DNA from: Bacteroidales bacterium
Lineage (GTDB): Bacteria > Bacteroidota > Bacteroidia > Bacteroidales > UBA7960
DNA length: 6,213 bases
Direction of reading: 5' to 3'
Assembly (NCBI GenBank): GCA_007125275.1
Contig: SLDN01000184.1
Location: forward strand, 1 to 6,213
The first letter of the stretch is position 1. Every line of letters begins with the position of its first letter. The notes below the pieces were generated by a model. The model saw only the letters and a list, made by a program, of their open reading frames with translations, did not search any database and was not told where the DNA came from. Of the stretch, positions 5,864 through 6,213 are shown piece by piece. A program made the position numbers and the translations under genes.

Positions 5864-6213
5864 TTAATTTCGAACATTAAAGATAAGCTCTTTTGCTGTT
5901 TCCAGCATAATTTTTGTAGGTTTTTCTCCTCCAAGCATTTTTGCTATCTCCACAATTCTTTCTTCACCCAAAAGATTTTTGATGTATGTATTGGTTTTGT
6001 CAGTGCCTGTAGCCTTATAAACCAGCAGATGCGAATTGCCTTTTGAGGCGATCTGCGGCAAATGCGTAATGGTCAGCACCTGCATTTTTTTTGCCATTGA
6101 CTCGAGGATCATGGCCACCCGGGTGCTCGTTTCACCGGAAATGCCTGTATCTATTTCATCAAAAACGATAGTTGGCAGCAAATTCCTGGATGATATGATG
6201 TTTTTGATGCTCA
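5864..6213 (-). CDS. recN: DNA repair protein RecN (3' end only)
   Basis: RecN is an SMC-like ATPase acting early in double-strand break repair. Only the last 115 residues are in the window; the frame runs open to the right edge. The fragment begins SIKNIISSRN and continues into the Walker B and D-loop segment LPTIVFDEIDTGISGE, then the H-loop THLPQIASKGN, and ends with the typical C-terminal run LLGEERIVEIAKMLGGEKPT. This order and spacing is diagnostic of the C-terminal ATPase half of RecN and separates it from other SMC or ABC proteins. The signature motif, coiled coils and Walker A lie outside the window. The stop at 5864 is followed 21 bases later by fabI on the same strand, with no hairpin between them. 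Confidence 0.95.
   Translation of the reverse strand, partial: SIKNIISSRNLLPTIVFDEIDTGISGETSTRVAMILESMAKKMQVLTITHLPQIASKGNSHLLVYKATGTDKTNTYIKNLLGEERIVEIAKMLGGEKPTKIMLETAKELIFNVRN

Noticed and set aside
6179..6181. TTG codon as a possible start for a 105-residue protein
   Set aside because: The codon is an internal leucine of RecN: the frame continues to the right edge as SIKNIISSRN, the residues normally found before the Walker B segment.
1..6213. Mobile elements, tRNA/rRNA genes, CRISPR arrays, long repeats
   Set aside because: None was seen by eye on either strand; nearly all of the sequence is taken up by seven intact or edge-truncated genes.

Overview
The window most likely comes from a member of the Bacteroidota. 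The enoyl-ACP reductase has the Bacteroidota form of FabI. No start codon is preceded by a recognisable Shine-Dalgarno sequence. The one clear promoter element has the phylum's -7 form, TAnnTTTG. The lineage call is an inference from these traits; genus cannot be told.

All seven genes lie on the minus strand and are packed with little space between them. In the direction of transcription, right to left, the order is: the 3' end of recN (5864-6213, DNA repair ATPase); fabI (4973-5842, last reductive step of fatty acid elongation); a short hairpin with a T-run (4948-4967) and a TATATTTG element (4931-4938); then etfB (4133-4882), etfA (3126-4097), a membrane heme/iron-sulfur protein (1816-3123), a CCG-domain iron-sulfur protein (1006-1803) and the 5' part of an acyl-CoA dehydrogenase gene (1-973). 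The gaps inside the second group are 35, 2, 12 and 32 bases, so it is very probably one operon. Everything outside genes totals under 200 bases, and no stretch above 300 bases lacks a gene.

The five-gene group reads as one electron path for fatty acid beta-oxidation. The acyl-CoA dehydrogenase reduces the soluble flavoprotein EtfAB. EtfAB then passes electrons to a membrane oxidoreductase, which reduces (mena)quinone. The oxidoreductase has the parts of the EMO/EtfD/FadF type (EtfAB:menaquinone oxidoreductase): a NarI-like five-helix membrane domain, two 4Fe-4S clusters and two HdrD-like CCG domains. Here those parts are divided between two adjacent genes, whereas the described versions are single fused proteins. 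This split is the most interesting point in the window. No mobile element, RNA gene, CRISPR array or sign of recent gene transfer was seen.
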